Below are positions 1 to 8,369 of a stretch of DNA of 64,000 bases, piece by piece. The notes beneath the pieces were generated by a model. The model saw only the letters and a program-made list of their open reading frames with translations. It was not told the origin of the DNA and made no database searches. The stretch is from an uncultured Shewanella sp. GTDB lineage: Bacteria; Pseudomonadota; Gammaproteobacteria; Enterobacterales; Shewanellaceae. The stretch's first letter is position 1, and every line of letters begins with the position of its first letter. The translations under genes and the position numbers were made by a program. The stretch is taken from contig NZ_CANLKR010000019.1 of assembly GCF_947491715.1 (NCBI RefSeq), positions 1-64,000 on the forward strand, given 5' to 3'.

Positions 1-78
1 AGCCCTCAACTCAATGCCTTGCCTAAACGCGTTTTAATTCCAGCTGAATCCTGCATCTTCAAGTGGTTTGGGTATAGC
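1..78. repeat. MITE-like repeat end (partial)
   Basis: The first ~78 bases closely match the reverse complement of the left end of the MITE-like element at 12277-12560. Both share the stretch reading gccttgcctaaa, then ttccagctgaatcctgcatc, then ttcaag, and both finish in gggtata. The outermost bases differ (ttcaagtggtttgggtata here, ttcaagtatcacgggtata there). The element runs off the left edge of the window, so its length and other end are unknown. Confidence 0.6.
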
Positions 79-159
79 CGCCTCTTCTCAATTACTCTGA
101 ATAACTTCACAAGCAAAAGTCATCGCCATAATACGTCATTATTGAGTAAAAAAAAACAC

Positions 160-174
160 TAGACGACCGGTCTA
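160..174. promoter_or_regulatory. Probable NemR-type operator
   Basis: The sequence tagacgaccggtcta contains the perfect palindrome GACCGGTC, with outer TAGAC/GTCTA half-sites, 20 bases before the repressor gene. E. coli NemR binds a TAGACC/GGTCTA-type palindrome, and the next gene encodes a NemR-like protein. Autoregulation together with the downstream reductase is inferred. Confidence 0.6.
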
Positions 175-194
175 TTTTTGACTAACCTAACTCA

Positions 195-782
195 ATGAAA
201 AAAACATCGCTTTCGACAAAACAGCAAATTATAGACTCTGGCTATGCCTTATTTTCGTTAAAAGGCTTTACCCATGTCGGTTTATCTGAAATTTTAAACG
301 CTGCTAACGTACCAAAAGGTTCGTTTTACCATTACTTTTCATCAAAAGAGCATTTTGGCGAAATGGTCATTCAGCAATACTTCAAAGACTATTTGCACTC
401 AATTGATGCCCTTTTTAATACTGTTAATAAAAGTGGCTACCTTCGATTGAATGACTATTGGCAACGATGGCAAGACGCTCAAGCCCCAGCACACCATTCT
501 CAGCAATGCCTTGTTGTCAAGCTCAGTGCTGAAGTGGCTGATTTATCAGAACCTATGCGACTCGCCCTTAAAATAGGCGCGGATGAGGTGATAAGACGCC
601 TTACTCGTTGTATTCAAACTGGCATACAAGATGGCTCGGTTAATCCAATCGATCCATCAAGCACTGCCAATATGTTGTACCAAATGTGGCTTGGAGCAAG
701 CTTGCTCAATAAGCTATATCGAGATGGAAGCACAATAGATAAGGCTATGGAACGCACTAAAAAAATATTAAAACAAGAATAA
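195..782 (+). CDS. nemR: TetR-family repressor, NemR-like
   Basis: This is a 195-residue TetR-family transcription repressor. The N-terminal helix-turn-helix (about residues 10-55) carries the typical VPKGSFYHYFSSKE recognition segment. The ligand domain contains CLVVKLSAEVADLSE around residues 105-119, closely resembling the E. coli NemR segment holding its redox-active cysteine; C105 here is the equivalent. NemR senses electrophiles, quinones and hypochlorous acid and controls aldehyde-detoxifying enzymes. A palindrome just upstream is a likely operator, and an aldehyde/alcohol reductase follows after 40 bases, so the pair is probably one electrophile-response operon. The function is inferred from similarity; the fold and cysteine are seen directly. 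Confidence 0.8.
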   Translation: MKKTSLSTKQQIIDSGYALFSLKGFTHVGLSEILNAANVPKGSFYHYFSSKEHFGEMVIQQYFKDYLHSIDALFNTVNKSGYLRLNDYWQRWQDAQAPAHHSQQCLVVKLSAEVADLSEPMRLALKIGADEVIRRLTRCIQTGIQDGSVNPIDPSSTANMLYQMWLGASLLNKLYRDGSTIDKAMERTKKILKQE

Positions 783-822
783 GACATACGGCAATAATCA
801 AATTTTAAATAGAGGATGTAGC

Positions 823-1980
823 ATGCTAGATTTCGAATATTGTAACCCAACCCATATCAGCTTCGGCAAAAACAAAATTGCGGAATTAGATAAGCTGATC
901 CCAGCTGATGCGCGAGTATTAATCTTATTAGGGGGTAATAGCGCTAAAAAAACAGGTACCTTAGATGAAGTAATCACGGCTTTAGGGAATAGAAACATTA
1001 CCGAATTTAGTGGTATTGAAGCTAACCCAACGTATGAAACTCTCATTCAAGCAATTGACATAATAAAAGAACAAGACATCGACTTCCTCCTCGCTGTTGG
1101 AGGTGGTTCTGTTATTGATGGCACAAAATTCGTTGCCGCAGCGGCCTTATTTGAGGGAGAACCTTGGGATATATTACTTAACTGGGGTAATAACATCACT
1201 CAAGCTTTACCTTTTGGTAGCGTGTTAACTTTACCCGCTACGGGTTCTGAGATGAACAGTGGCAGTGTCATCACCCGTAAAGATATTCAATCCAAACGCT
1301 CTTTCATGAGCGATCATGTCTTTCCAAAATTCTCTATTTTAGATCCCAGTAAAACTTTTACGTTACCTGAAAGACAAGTGGCTAATGGCGTTGTTGATGC
1401 ATTCGTTCATATTATCGAACAATATCTGACTTACCCCGTTAACGCACCAGTCCAAGACAGATTCTCTGAAGGTTTATTACAAACGTTAATTGAATTAGGG
1501 CCACAAGCCCTCAGCAACCCCAAAGATTATGATATAAGAGCTAACCTCATGTGGGTAGCAACCATGGCACTTAACGGCCTCATTGGCCGAGGTGTCCCTC
1601 ATGACTGGGCGACTCATATGATAGGTCATGAGCTCACAGCACTTTATGATATCGATCATGCAAGAACGCTCGCAATTGTCTTACCAGGTCTACTAGACTG
1701 CCAACGTGAATCGAAAAAAGAAAAATTATTACAATATGGTGAACGTGTTTGGAATATCACTCAAGGCACAGAAACACAACGCATTGATGATGCTATTGCC
1801 AAAACTCGTACTTTTTTTGAAGATATGGGCATTAAAACACGTTTAAGTGATTACGATCTTAATTATACTCACGTGGAAGAAATTATTAAGAAATTAGAAT
1901 ATCATGGAATGACAGCATTAGGCGAACACCAAGACATTGATCTCGAAAAGAGTCGCCATATTCTAGAACGCAATTTGTAA
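823..1980 (+). CDS. Iron-containing NAD(P)H alcohol/aldehyde dehydrogenase (YqhD/BDH type)
   Basis: This 385-residue protein is full length for group III iron-dependent alcohol dehydrogenases. The nucleotide-binding N-terminal half contains the GGGSVIDG motif (about residues 93-100), and the C-terminal metal domain carries the histidines of DAFVHIIEQ, HDWATHMIGHEL and DHARTLAI that bind the metal. Enzymes of the YqhD branch reduce short aldehydes such as methylglyoxal, acrolein and butanal with NADPH. It starts 40 bases after the NemR-like repressor with an RBS (agagga) 7 bases before the ATG, and probably forms an aldehyde-detoxification operon with it. A butanol dehydrogenase role cannot be excluded from sequence alone. 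Confidence 0.85.
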   Translation: MLDFEYCNPTHISFGKNKIAELDKLIPADARVLILLGGNSAKKTGTLDEVITALGNRNITEFSGIEANPTYETLIQAIDIIKEQDIDFLLAVGGGSVIDGTKFVAAAALFEGEPWDILLNWGNNITQALPFGSVLTLPATGSEMNSGSVITRKDIQSKRSFMSDHVFPKFSILDPSKTFTLPERQVANGVVDAFVHIIEQYLTYPVNAPVQDRFSEGLLQTLIELGPQALSNPKDYDIRANLMWVATMALNGLIGRGVPHDWATHMIGHELTALYDIDHARTLAIVLPGLLDCQRESKKEKLLQYGERVWNITQGTETQRIDDAIAKTRTFFEDMGIKTRLSDYDLNYTHVEEIIKKLEYHGMTALGEHQDIDLEKSRHILERNL

Positions 1981-1999
1981 TAATAAACTGATACAACTC

Positions 2000-2043
2000 A
2001 TATCCAAAGTATGCGACTCTCGAGCTACTTTGGATATTTTCTT
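2000..2043 (+). terminator. Rho-independent terminator after the reductase gene
   Basis: A perfect 12-bp stem (atatccaaagta / tactttggatat, 2000-2011 and 2026-2037) closes a 14-base loop and is followed by tttcttttc. It separates the nemR-reductase pair from narK. Confidence 0.75.
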
Positions 2044-2177
2044 TTCTAACAATCAATGTTTAGAAATAAAATCTAACCCAAGTGACTCAATAAACTACCT
2101 CTCAATAGGGATATTAAAATGCACTTATTTTACATAGGATCAAAACAAATGTGATTCATGGAAGATAAGGAGATGGC

Positions 2178-3410
2178 ATGATTTCAGACAATATGAAAAA
2201 GGGGCAAGTTTTAGCCTCAAGTACCGCCGCTTTTACTATTTGCTTTATGATTTGGATCATGTTTGCTGTACTCGGGATCCCCATCAAAGAGATGCTTTCT
2301 TTAAATGAAACACAATTTGGCTTACTCGCAGCCACCCCTATATTGACAGGATCATTAACCCGCTTACCTTTAGGGGTCTTAGGTGATCGTTTTGGAGGAA
2401 GAATCGTATTATTACTCCTCATGCTAAGCACAACGGTTCCTATTTACCTTATTTCATATGCAACTGAATATTGGCAATTCCTATTATTAGGATTATTTGT
2501 CGGTCTAGCTGGAGGATCATTTTCCGTCGGCATTGCTTATGTAGCAAAATGGTTTGATAAACAACATCAAGGCTTTGCAATGGGAGTCTTTGGCGCTGGA
2601 AACGCAGGTGCTGCGTTAACAAAGTTTGTTGCTCCTGTCATCATCGTCTCCCTTGGCTGGCAAATGGTGCCAAAAATCTATGCGGGTATTATGCTTATTA
2701 TGGCCGTACTGTTTTGGCTTTTTAGCTTTGACAACCCTAAACATAAGATCAATTCAAATACCTCGTTAAAACAACAGTTACAGGTTCTGAAAGATCCACA
2801 AATCTGGCGATATTGTCAATACTACTCCTTTGTCTTTGGTGGCTATGTCGCCCTTGCACTCTGGATGACTAAATACTATATAGGTGAATATGGTTTTGAT
2901 TTAAAAACAGCCGCTATTTTTGCTGCTGCATTCTCACTGCCAGGCGGAGTCCTTAGAGCCTTAGGCGGTTGGCTCTCCGATAAGTATGGAGCTCATTGCA
3001 TTACTTGGTGGGTTATGTGGGTCTGTTGGATCTGTTTATTCATCATGTCTTATCCAGAAACTGAATTTATCATAAAAACAGTACAAGGCCCTAAGACCTT
3101 CAATATACATCTAAATGCATCCATTTTTACAGCACTGCTTTTCACCATGGGGGTTGCTATGGCTTTTGGTAAAGCGTCTGTTTATAAATATATCTCTGAA
3201 GCCTACCCGGATAACATGGGCACAGTATCAGGCATTGTTGGACTGGCTGGCGGTTTAGGAGGATTTGTTTTACCTATCATGTTTGGTGCTTTACTAGATT
3301 TAACCCAAATTCGCACTTCAGCCTTTATGTTAATGTATGCCATCACTTGCGTTTCTTTATTACTGATGTATTTTACTGAAATAAAGCGTGCCCATATTAT
3401 AAGTTCATAA
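2178..3410 (+). CDS. narK: Nitrate/nitrite transporter, NarK family (MFS)
   Basis: This 410-residue, 12-helix major facilitator belongs to the nitrate/nitrite porter family. It shows the family segments GLAGGSFSVGIAYVAKWF and GVFGAGNAGAALTKF in helices 4-5, and a matching glycine-rich GIVGLAGGLGGFVLP segment in the second half. These segments line the anion pathway. The start is supported by aaggag just before it. The long loop with VQGPKTFNIHLNAS (about residues 300-314) resembles that of NarK proteins that take up or exchange nitrate for nitrite. No nitrate reductase or nitrate regulator is adjacent, so whether it serves respiration or assimilation is not shown here. Confidence 0.85.
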   Translation: MISDNMKKGQVLASSTAAFTICFMIWIMFAVLGIPIKEMLSLNETQFGLLAATPILTGSLTRLPLGVLGDRFGGRIVLLLLMLSTTVPIYLISYATEYWQFLLLGLFVGLAGGSFSVGIAYVAKWFDKQHQGFAMGVFGAGNAGAALTKFVAPVIIVSLGWQMVPKIYAGIMLIMAVLFWLFSFDNPKHKINSNTSLKQQLQVLKDPQIWRYCQYYSFVFGGYVALALWMTKYYIGEYGFDLKTAAIFAAAFSLPGGVLRALGGWLSDKYGAHCITWWVMWVCWICLFIMSYPETEFIIKTVQGPKTFNIHLNASIFTALLFTMGVAMAFGKASVYKYISEAYPDNMGTVSGIVGLAGGLGGFVLPIMFGALLDLTQIRTSAFMLMYAITCVSLLLMYFTEIKRAHIISS

Positions 3411-3449
3411 ATCTCCCATAAAATCAGTCAACTTTAAGATAAATATATA

Positions 3450-3492
3450 TTTCACTCAATTATCATTAGCTTATGATGATTGAGTGAAAAAA
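3450..3492. terminator. Bidirectional terminator hairpin after narK
   Basis: A 17-base-pair stem, with one T·G position, runs from tttcactcaattatcat to atgatgattgagtgaaa around a 5-base loop. It is flanked by A and T runs, so it could stop transcription in both directions. Confidence 0.75.
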
Positions 3493-3568
3493 ATATCTTC
3501 AACTCCCTGCTTTTTTTGGATAAACAAGCTAAGCTACTCAGTATTCGAGTTTTGGGGACCATAATCCA

Positions 3569-4084
3569 ATGCGATTATTCAGCCTATTTCTACTGCTCTT
3601 ATTAAGCTCAATGGCTAATAGCACAGTCTACAAATGGGTCGATAAAGATGGGCAAATACATTACACCGACAAGCCTGTTAATAATGCTAACCCTGTAGAG
3701 TTTAAAGCTAATACCAACAACCATGTTAGCCTTCCTCCCGTTCCCGCCATCTCCACGAACACCCCACCTCCATCTAAGCCTGTTCAATACCAGCTCACTA
3801 TCACTAAACCTATCGAAGAAGAAACAATACGCAACAACAACGGTGACTTATCCGTTATTGTCCAAATTAAGCCAAGGTTTCCATCAACATCCAGACTACA
3901 GCTCCATTTAGACAACCAAATACTCGGAAAGCCACAAACCTCCACAATGTTTTCACTGAAGAACATCGATCGAGGCGAGCATAACATCATCATTAAATTA
4001 ATCGATAAAAACGGCAAAATACTTGCATCAAGTCTCCCTAGAACCTTTTTTTTACACCGAAGTATTAAAAATAAACCATCATAA
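3569..4084 (+). CDS. Exported DUF4124 domain protein
   Basis: This 171-residue protein has a signal peptide (hydrophobic LFSLFLLLLLSSMANS, about residues 3-18). A DUF4124 motif follows directly, YKWVDKDGQIHYTDKP (about residues 21-36). The middle is proline-rich, and the C-terminal half (about 85-165) is beta-rich like an immunoglobulin-type fold. DUF4124 proteins are common periplasmic proteins of unknown role in gammaproteobacteria. Its position just before ntrB-ntrC is typical of Shewanella and relatives, as far as I recall, but a functional tie to nitrogen control is not shown. Confidence 0.75.
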   Translation: MRLFSLFLLLLLSSMANSTVYKWVDKDGQIHYTDKPVNNANPVEFKANTNNHVSLPPVPAISTNTPPPSKPVQYQLTITKPIEEETIRNNNGDLSVIVQIKPRFPSTSRLQLHLDNQILGKPQTSTMFSLKNIDRGEHNIIIKLIDKNGKILASSLPRTFFLHRSIKNKPS

Positions 4085-4169
4085 GTTTACATAACTCTGT
4101 TATTGATTTGTATTCAATAGATTAGTCCTACATAAGTAGCAATCTATTATTATGTGGAGGCTTGCGTGG

Positions 4170-4186
4170 TGCACCATTATGGTGCA
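4170..4186. promoter_or_regulatory. NtrC binding site upstream of ntrB
   Basis: TGCACCA-TTA-TGGTGCA is a perfect 7-bp inverted repeat with a 3-base spacer. It is the textbook NtrC operator and lies 58 bases before ntrB, consistent with autoregulation by phosphorylated NtrC. Confidence 0.9.
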
Positions 4187-4243
4187 TTATCAAAACGTAA
4201 CCGCCAAATGCACTTAAAAAGGGCAATGAATTGGGCACTTTAA

Positions 4244-5284
4244 ATGGATAATCACAGATTACTCAACCATCTCGTCACAGCAGTCGTTGTTATCAATCAC
4301 GAGCTGAAACTGCTCTATGCTAATAATGCCGCCAAACAATTATTCAAAATTAGCAATAATCGATTATTTGAACACGCATTAACTGAACACTACCAATCTA
4401 TCGGTATTAATCCTCAGCTATGGCAAAATGCCATCAAAAATCATCAAGGACTCACAATTAATAGTGTCTCACTCACAACACTTGATGGAAAACAACACAC
4501 ACTTGATATTAGCTTAAGCCCTTTTGAAGAAGAAAAAAGCTCAGCCTTATTAGAATTAAGACTGGTGGATCAACAGCAAAGGATCCATCAACAATTATCT
4601 CAAGATGCGCAACAACAAGCCGCTCAATTTTTAGTACGTAATCTTGCTCATGAAATCAAAAACCCACTTGCCGGCATAAGAGGAGCTGCACAATTACTAT
4701 CGAGAGAATTGTCGGACAGTACACAAAATGATTTTACCGATCTCATCATTGAACAAGCAGATAGATTACGCAATTTAGTGGATCGTTTATTAGGCCCCCA
4801 ACGGCCAACAGAGCATGGTATTTTTAATATCCATGAAGTGATTCAAAAAGTACTCTCTCTTATCAGTATTACACTGCCAAACAATATTCAAATACAACAA
4901 GATTACGATCCTTCGATCCCCAGCTTCAACATGGATCCTGAGCAGCTCCAACAAGCATTACTGAATATTGTTCAAAATGCCGTTCAAGCCCTCAAAGGTA
5001 AACAAGGAAAAATTCACATAAGAACCCGCACCCAACACCAAGTCACCATAGGTAATAATAGACACAAGTTGGTTTTAGCATTGAGCGTCACCGATAATGG
5101 CTCCGGTATCAACCCAAATCTAATCGACACCCTTTTTTATCCTATGGTAAGCGATAAAGAACATGGGTCAGGACTCGGCCTCTCTATTGCTCATAATATA
5201 GCTCGCCTCCATGGGGGAAGAATTGACTGCAACAGCAGCCACTTAGGGACAGAATTCACTTTATTACTGCCAGTGCTTCAATAA
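4244..5284 (+). CDS. glnL: Nitrogen regulation sensor kinase NtrB
   Basis: This 346-residue cytoplasmic histidine kinase has no membrane segment. An N-terminal PAS-like domain (about 5-110) is followed by the dimerisation/phosphoacceptor helix NLAHEIKNPLAGIRGAAQLL with H136. The ATPase domain shows the N-box (LNIVQNAVQAL), the G1 motif DNGSGI and the G2 motif GSGLGLSIAHNI. NtrB phosphorylates or dephosphorylates NtrC under control of PII protein. It lies behind a perfect NtrC site, and ntrC follows 69 bases downstream. The start ATG has no strong RBS, and no better in-frame start is visible. Confidence 0.93.
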   Translation: MDNHRLLNHLVTAVVVINHELKLLYANNAAKQLFKISNNRLFEHALTEHYQSIGINPQLWQNAIKNHQGLTINSVSLTTLDGKQHTLDISLSPFEEEKSSALLELRLVDQQQRIHQQLSQDAQQQAAQFLVRNLAHEIKNPLAGIRGAAQLLSRELSDSTQNDFTDLIIEQADRLRNLVDRLLGPQRPTEHGIFNIHEVIQKVLSLISITLPNNIQIQQDYDPSIPSFNMDPEQLQQALLNIVQNAVQALKGKQGKIHIRTRTQHQVTIGNNRHKLVLALSVTDNGSGINPNLIDTLFYPMVSDKEHGSGLGLSIAHNIARLHGGRIDCNSSHLGTEFTLLLPVLQ

Positions 5285-5353
5285 AGTAATGCATAACAGG
5301 ACAACTGAACATTTAATCAATCTATAAGATCTCAGTAACATTAAGGCACAAAC

Positions 5354-6760
5354 ATGACAGAACAAGTTTGGATATTAGATGATGACACCTCAATACGCTG
5401 GGTTCTTGAGCGAGCCATACAAAGTATACCGCTAACTTGCACTAGCTTTGCCGCCGCTGAATCTTTATGGCAGGCACTCGAAATAAGCCAACCAAAAGTC
5501 ATTGTGTCTGACATTCGTATGCCTGGTACAGATGGCTTAACCTTGCTCGAGCGACTTAAAAGCCATTATCCTCATATTCCAGTTATTATTATGACAGCAC
5601 ATTCAGACTTAGACAGTGCCGTCAGCGCCTATCAAGCAGGGGCATTTGAATACCTTCCAAAACCTTTTGATATTGATGAAGCAACCGCATTGGTTGAACG
5701 TGCCCTGAGTCATTCAAACGAGCAAGAACATAATAAAAAGCAACAAGAAAGTATTATTGACACACCTGAAATTATTGGTGAAGCACCCGCAATGCAAGAA
5801 GTGTATCGCGCTATTGGTCGCTTATCTCGCTCTTCTATCAGTGTGCTCATTAATGGTCAATCGGGCACAGGAAAAGAGCTCATTGCCAGTGCACTACACA
5901 AGCATAGCCCAAGAAAAAAGCAACCTTTTATTGCCATTAATATGGCTGCAATCCCCAAAGATTTAATTGAGTCAGAACTCTTTGGCCACGAAAAAGGCGC
6001 TTTCACTGGTGCACAGGGGATCCGCCAAGGTCGATTTGAACAAGCCAATCTTGGCACCCTGTTTCTTGATGAAATTGGTGATATGCCAGTCGATGTCCAA
6101 ACACGCCTATTAAGAGTCCTTGCTGACGGTCAATTTTATCGTGTTGGCGGCCATGATCCCGTTAAAGTCGATGTACGTATTATCGCTGCAACCCATCAAA
6201 ATTTAGAACAAAGAGTCACAAACGGTGAATTTAGAGAAGATCTTTTCCATCGTTTAAATGTCATTCGTATCCACCTTCCCACTCTGTCCCATCGTCGAGA
6301 AGATATTCCACAATTGGCTCATCACTTTCTCCATAACGCGGCTAAAGAAATGGGCGTCGACACAAAAGTCTTAACGGAAGAAGCCGCAACACAATTGTCT
6401 CAACTCCCTTGGCCTGGTAATGTCAGGCAATTGGAAAACACTTGTCGATGGTTGACGGTAATGGGATCAGGACAAGAAATATTACCTCAAGATCTACCAC
6501 CAGAATTGCTAGACAAAACGGTCAATGATACGACAAATAATATCACTCATGATTGGGAACAGGCATTAACTCAACTTATCGATGAACGTTTAAGCCATGG
6601 AGACAGTGATTTACTTACTCAAATACAACCCACATTTGAACGTATATTACTGACGACCGCCTTAAAACATACCCATGGGCACAAGCAAGAAGCCGCCAAA
6701 CGATTAGGCTGGGGCCGAAATACATTAACGCGAAAATTAAAAGAATTATCGATAGAATAA
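5354..6760 (+). CDS. glnG: Nitrogen regulator NtrC (sigma-54 activator)
   Basis: This 468-residue response regulator has the three NtrC domains. The receiver (1-120) has acidic D9-D11 and phosphoacceptor D53 (IVSDIRMPG). The AAA+ domain (about 140-375) shows the Walker A GQSGTGKE, the sigma-54 loop ELFGHEKGAFTGA and the Walker B GTLFLDEIGDM. The C-terminal Fis-like helix-turn-helix ends KQEAAKRLGWGRNTLTRKLKEL. NtrC phosphorylated by NtrB activates sigma-54 promoters for nitrogen scavenging genes. It is cotranscribed with ntrB and followed by a convergent terminator. Confidence 0.95.
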   Translation: MTEQVWILDDDTSIRWVLERAIQSIPLTCTSFAAAESLWQALEISQPKVIVSDIRMPGTDGLTLLERLKSHYPHIPVIIMTAHSDLDSAVSAYQAGAFEYLPKPFDIDEATALVERALSHSNEQEHNKKQQESIIDTPEIIGEAPAMQEVYRAIGRLSRSSISVLINGQSGTGKELIASALHKHSPRKKQPFIAINMAAIPKDLIESELFGHEKGAFTGAQGIRQGRFEQANLGTLFLDEIGDMPVDVQTRLLRVLADGQFYRVGGHDPVKVDVRIIAATHQNLEQRVTNGEFREDLFHRLNVIRIHLPTLSHRREDIPQLAHHFLHNAAKEMGVDTKVLTEEAATQLSQLPWPGNVRQLENTCRWLTVMGSGQEILPQDLPPELLDKTVNDTTNNITHDWEQALTQLIDERLSHGDSDLLTQIQPTFERILLTTALKHTHGHKQEAAKRLGWGRNTLTRKLKELSIE

Positions 6761-6776
6761 AATGGCGCAACACAAA

Positions 6777-6797
6777 AAGGGATCATTGCGATCCCTT
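6777..6797. terminator. Convergent terminator between ntrC and the outer-membrane protein gene
   Basis: The stem AAGGGATC / GATCCCTT closes a 5-base loop. Read on the minus strand it is followed by a short T run (tttttgtg), so it best serves the leftward outer-membrane protein gene. It also lies just past the ntrC stop. Confidence 0.65.
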
Positions 6798-6809
6798 CAA
6801 GTTTAAGCT

Positions 6810-7388
6810 TTAAAACTGATAATGCATGCCAACACTGAATTGCGATAAATCTGTGCTGATATCATCATAATAATAAAAGTCATGCTCAAATTCGAGATCG
6901 CCTGATGTTTTCTCATAAGCGACACGTAAGACAAGATTATCAGACACGGCCGCATTCACTCCCGCGCCGAAAACATAACCTACACCACTTAAATCATTAG
7001 TATAAGTGCCATAGACGGTATCAACTTCATTTGAAATAACCATGTATGCAAGCCCTGCTTTAACGTAAGCAGAAAAAATATCATTAAATGCTAACGTTAA
7101 TTTTGGCGCAATAGAAAAAGCCGATGCATGACTATCAAAGTCACTATCATTACTATAATCACCGGTACCAAAGAGATGCCCTTCAACACCAAACCAATCA
7201 TTAAAATGATAGCCGCCATACACACCGACACTGTATTCGGCGTCATGGCTTACTCCGCCATCAAAATCTAATTCAGTAGAACCAATATCACCACCAACAT
7301 AAAAACCTTCTCTGTCTGTTTCAGCAACAACAGAAGCGGATCCTAAAAGACCCATTAACAACAAAGCTGAACCACAATATTTATTCAT
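6810..7388 (-). CDS. Outer-membrane beta-barrel protein (paralogue 1 of 3)
   Basis: This 192-residue protein has a signal peptide (to about residue 22, VVAE). Alternating amphipathic strands start EGFYVGGDIGSTELDF, and it ends in an outer-membrane signature with terminal phenylalanine (FSVGMHYQF). This is the small eight-stranded OmpA/OmpW-like porin-like fold annotated as an outer membrane beta-barrel protein. It shares the segments FYVGGDIG, GGYHFNDWFGVEGH and GAGVNAAVSD with the two neighbouring genes on the same strand, so the three arose by tandem duplication. Its function is unknown; adhesion, surface protection or structural roles are known for this fold. Confidence 0.8.
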   Translation of the reverse strand: MNKYCGSALLLMGLLGSASVVAETDREGFYVGGDIGSTELDFDGGVSHDAEYSVGVYGGYHFNDWFGVEGHLFGTGDYSNDSDFDSHASAFSIAPKLTLAFNDIFSAYVKAGLAYMVISNEVDTVYGTYTNDLSGVGYVFGAGVNAAVSDNLVLRVAYEKTSGDLEFEHDFYYYDDISTDLSQFSVGMHYQF

Positions 7389-7552
7389 TACAACTACTTA
7401 AATAAAAAACAAATGACAATGTTAACATATTGAGCTAAATGTAAAAATAGCAATACATAGTGAAGGTTGTAGTGATACTAAATACAGACAAATACACTAA
7501 AAAAGCAACAATAATCGATTCATCATGCTGCTTTTGAATATGCCATATTCAT

Positions 7553-8125
7553 TTAAAAAAGATAATGCACACCAAGACTAAATTGAGAAAGGTTCGTTTG
7601 ATAGCTGTTATCATAGTAAAAATCATTATTATCAAACTCTAAATCACCTGAAGTAAATTCATAAGCTACACGAATGACAAAATGATCAGATACCGCTGCA
7701 TCCACTCCCGCACCCAGTACATAACCCACACCGGTTAAATCATTGTTATAAGTCCCCCAATAAGTGGTGTCACGTTCAAAACGAATATCGATAAAAGATA
7801 TCCCACCTTTTAAATAACCAGAAAACATATCATTAAAATTAAGCGTAAAAGTTGGCGTAATAGAGAACACTCCGGCATTCACATCTTCACCGCTCACATC
7901 ACTATAATCTGTTGTACCATATACATGTCCTTCAATGCCAAACCAATCATTGAAGTTATAACCACCATATGCACCAAAACTAGCAGCTGAATCACTGCCG
8001 CTGAAATCATCAAAACTTATTCGCGTTGTTCCAATATCCCCACCCACATAGAAACCTGGATATTGAGGCTTAGCCAAAACGAAGAGGGGGAATAGGCATA
8101 AAGTTAATAACAGTATTTTTTTCAT
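7553..8125 (-). CDS. Outer-membrane beta-barrel protein (paralogue 2 of 3)
   Basis: The protein has about 190 residues and a clean signal peptide (MKKILLLTLCLFPLFVLA), which decides the start at 8125 with ggag upstream; a longer reading frame to 8158 is unlikely. Barrel strands begin YPGFYVGGDIGTTRISF, and it ends FSLGVHYLF. It lies between its two paralogues and shares GGYNFNDWFGIEGHVYGT and GAGVDAAVSDH with them. It lacks the long insertions of paralogue 3. No enzymatic motif is visible, and the function is unknown. Confidence 0.78.
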   Translation of the reverse strand: MKKILLLTLCLFPLFVLAKPQYPGFYVGGDIGTTRISFDDFSGSDSAASFGAYGGYNFNDWFGIEGHVYGTTDYSDVSGEDVNAGVFSITPTFTLNFNDMFSGYLKGGISFIDIRFERDTTYWGTYNNDLTGVGYVLGAGVDAAVSDHFVIRVAYEFTSGDLEFDNNDFYYDNSYQTNLSQFSLGVHYLF

Positions 8126-8269
8126 CACAACTCCTTGTGTCATAAATAAGATCATCAAAGGTACAGTAGGTTAAACTTGAAAGAATGTCGACTTTAATGC
8201 TAATTTCAATCTAGTCACTAGAATGAAAACAATCAAAAATAACGTCAATTTTTTTAATAAGAAATAAAA

Positions 8270-8301
8270 AAGCCGAAAAAAACACCTGTTTTCTTCGACT
8301 T
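8270..8301 (-). terminator. Terminator after paralogue 3
   Basis: On the minus strand, AAGTCGAAGAAAACA pairs with TTTTTTTCGGCTT around a short loop with some wobbles, followed by ttttta. This suggests paralogue 3 is transcribed separately from paralogue 2. Confidence 0.55.
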
Positions 8302-8369
8302 AATATTTCACTAGCAACATATACTATGACTTAACATTTAAGGCATCGTAATATATGACCTGTGTTGCT

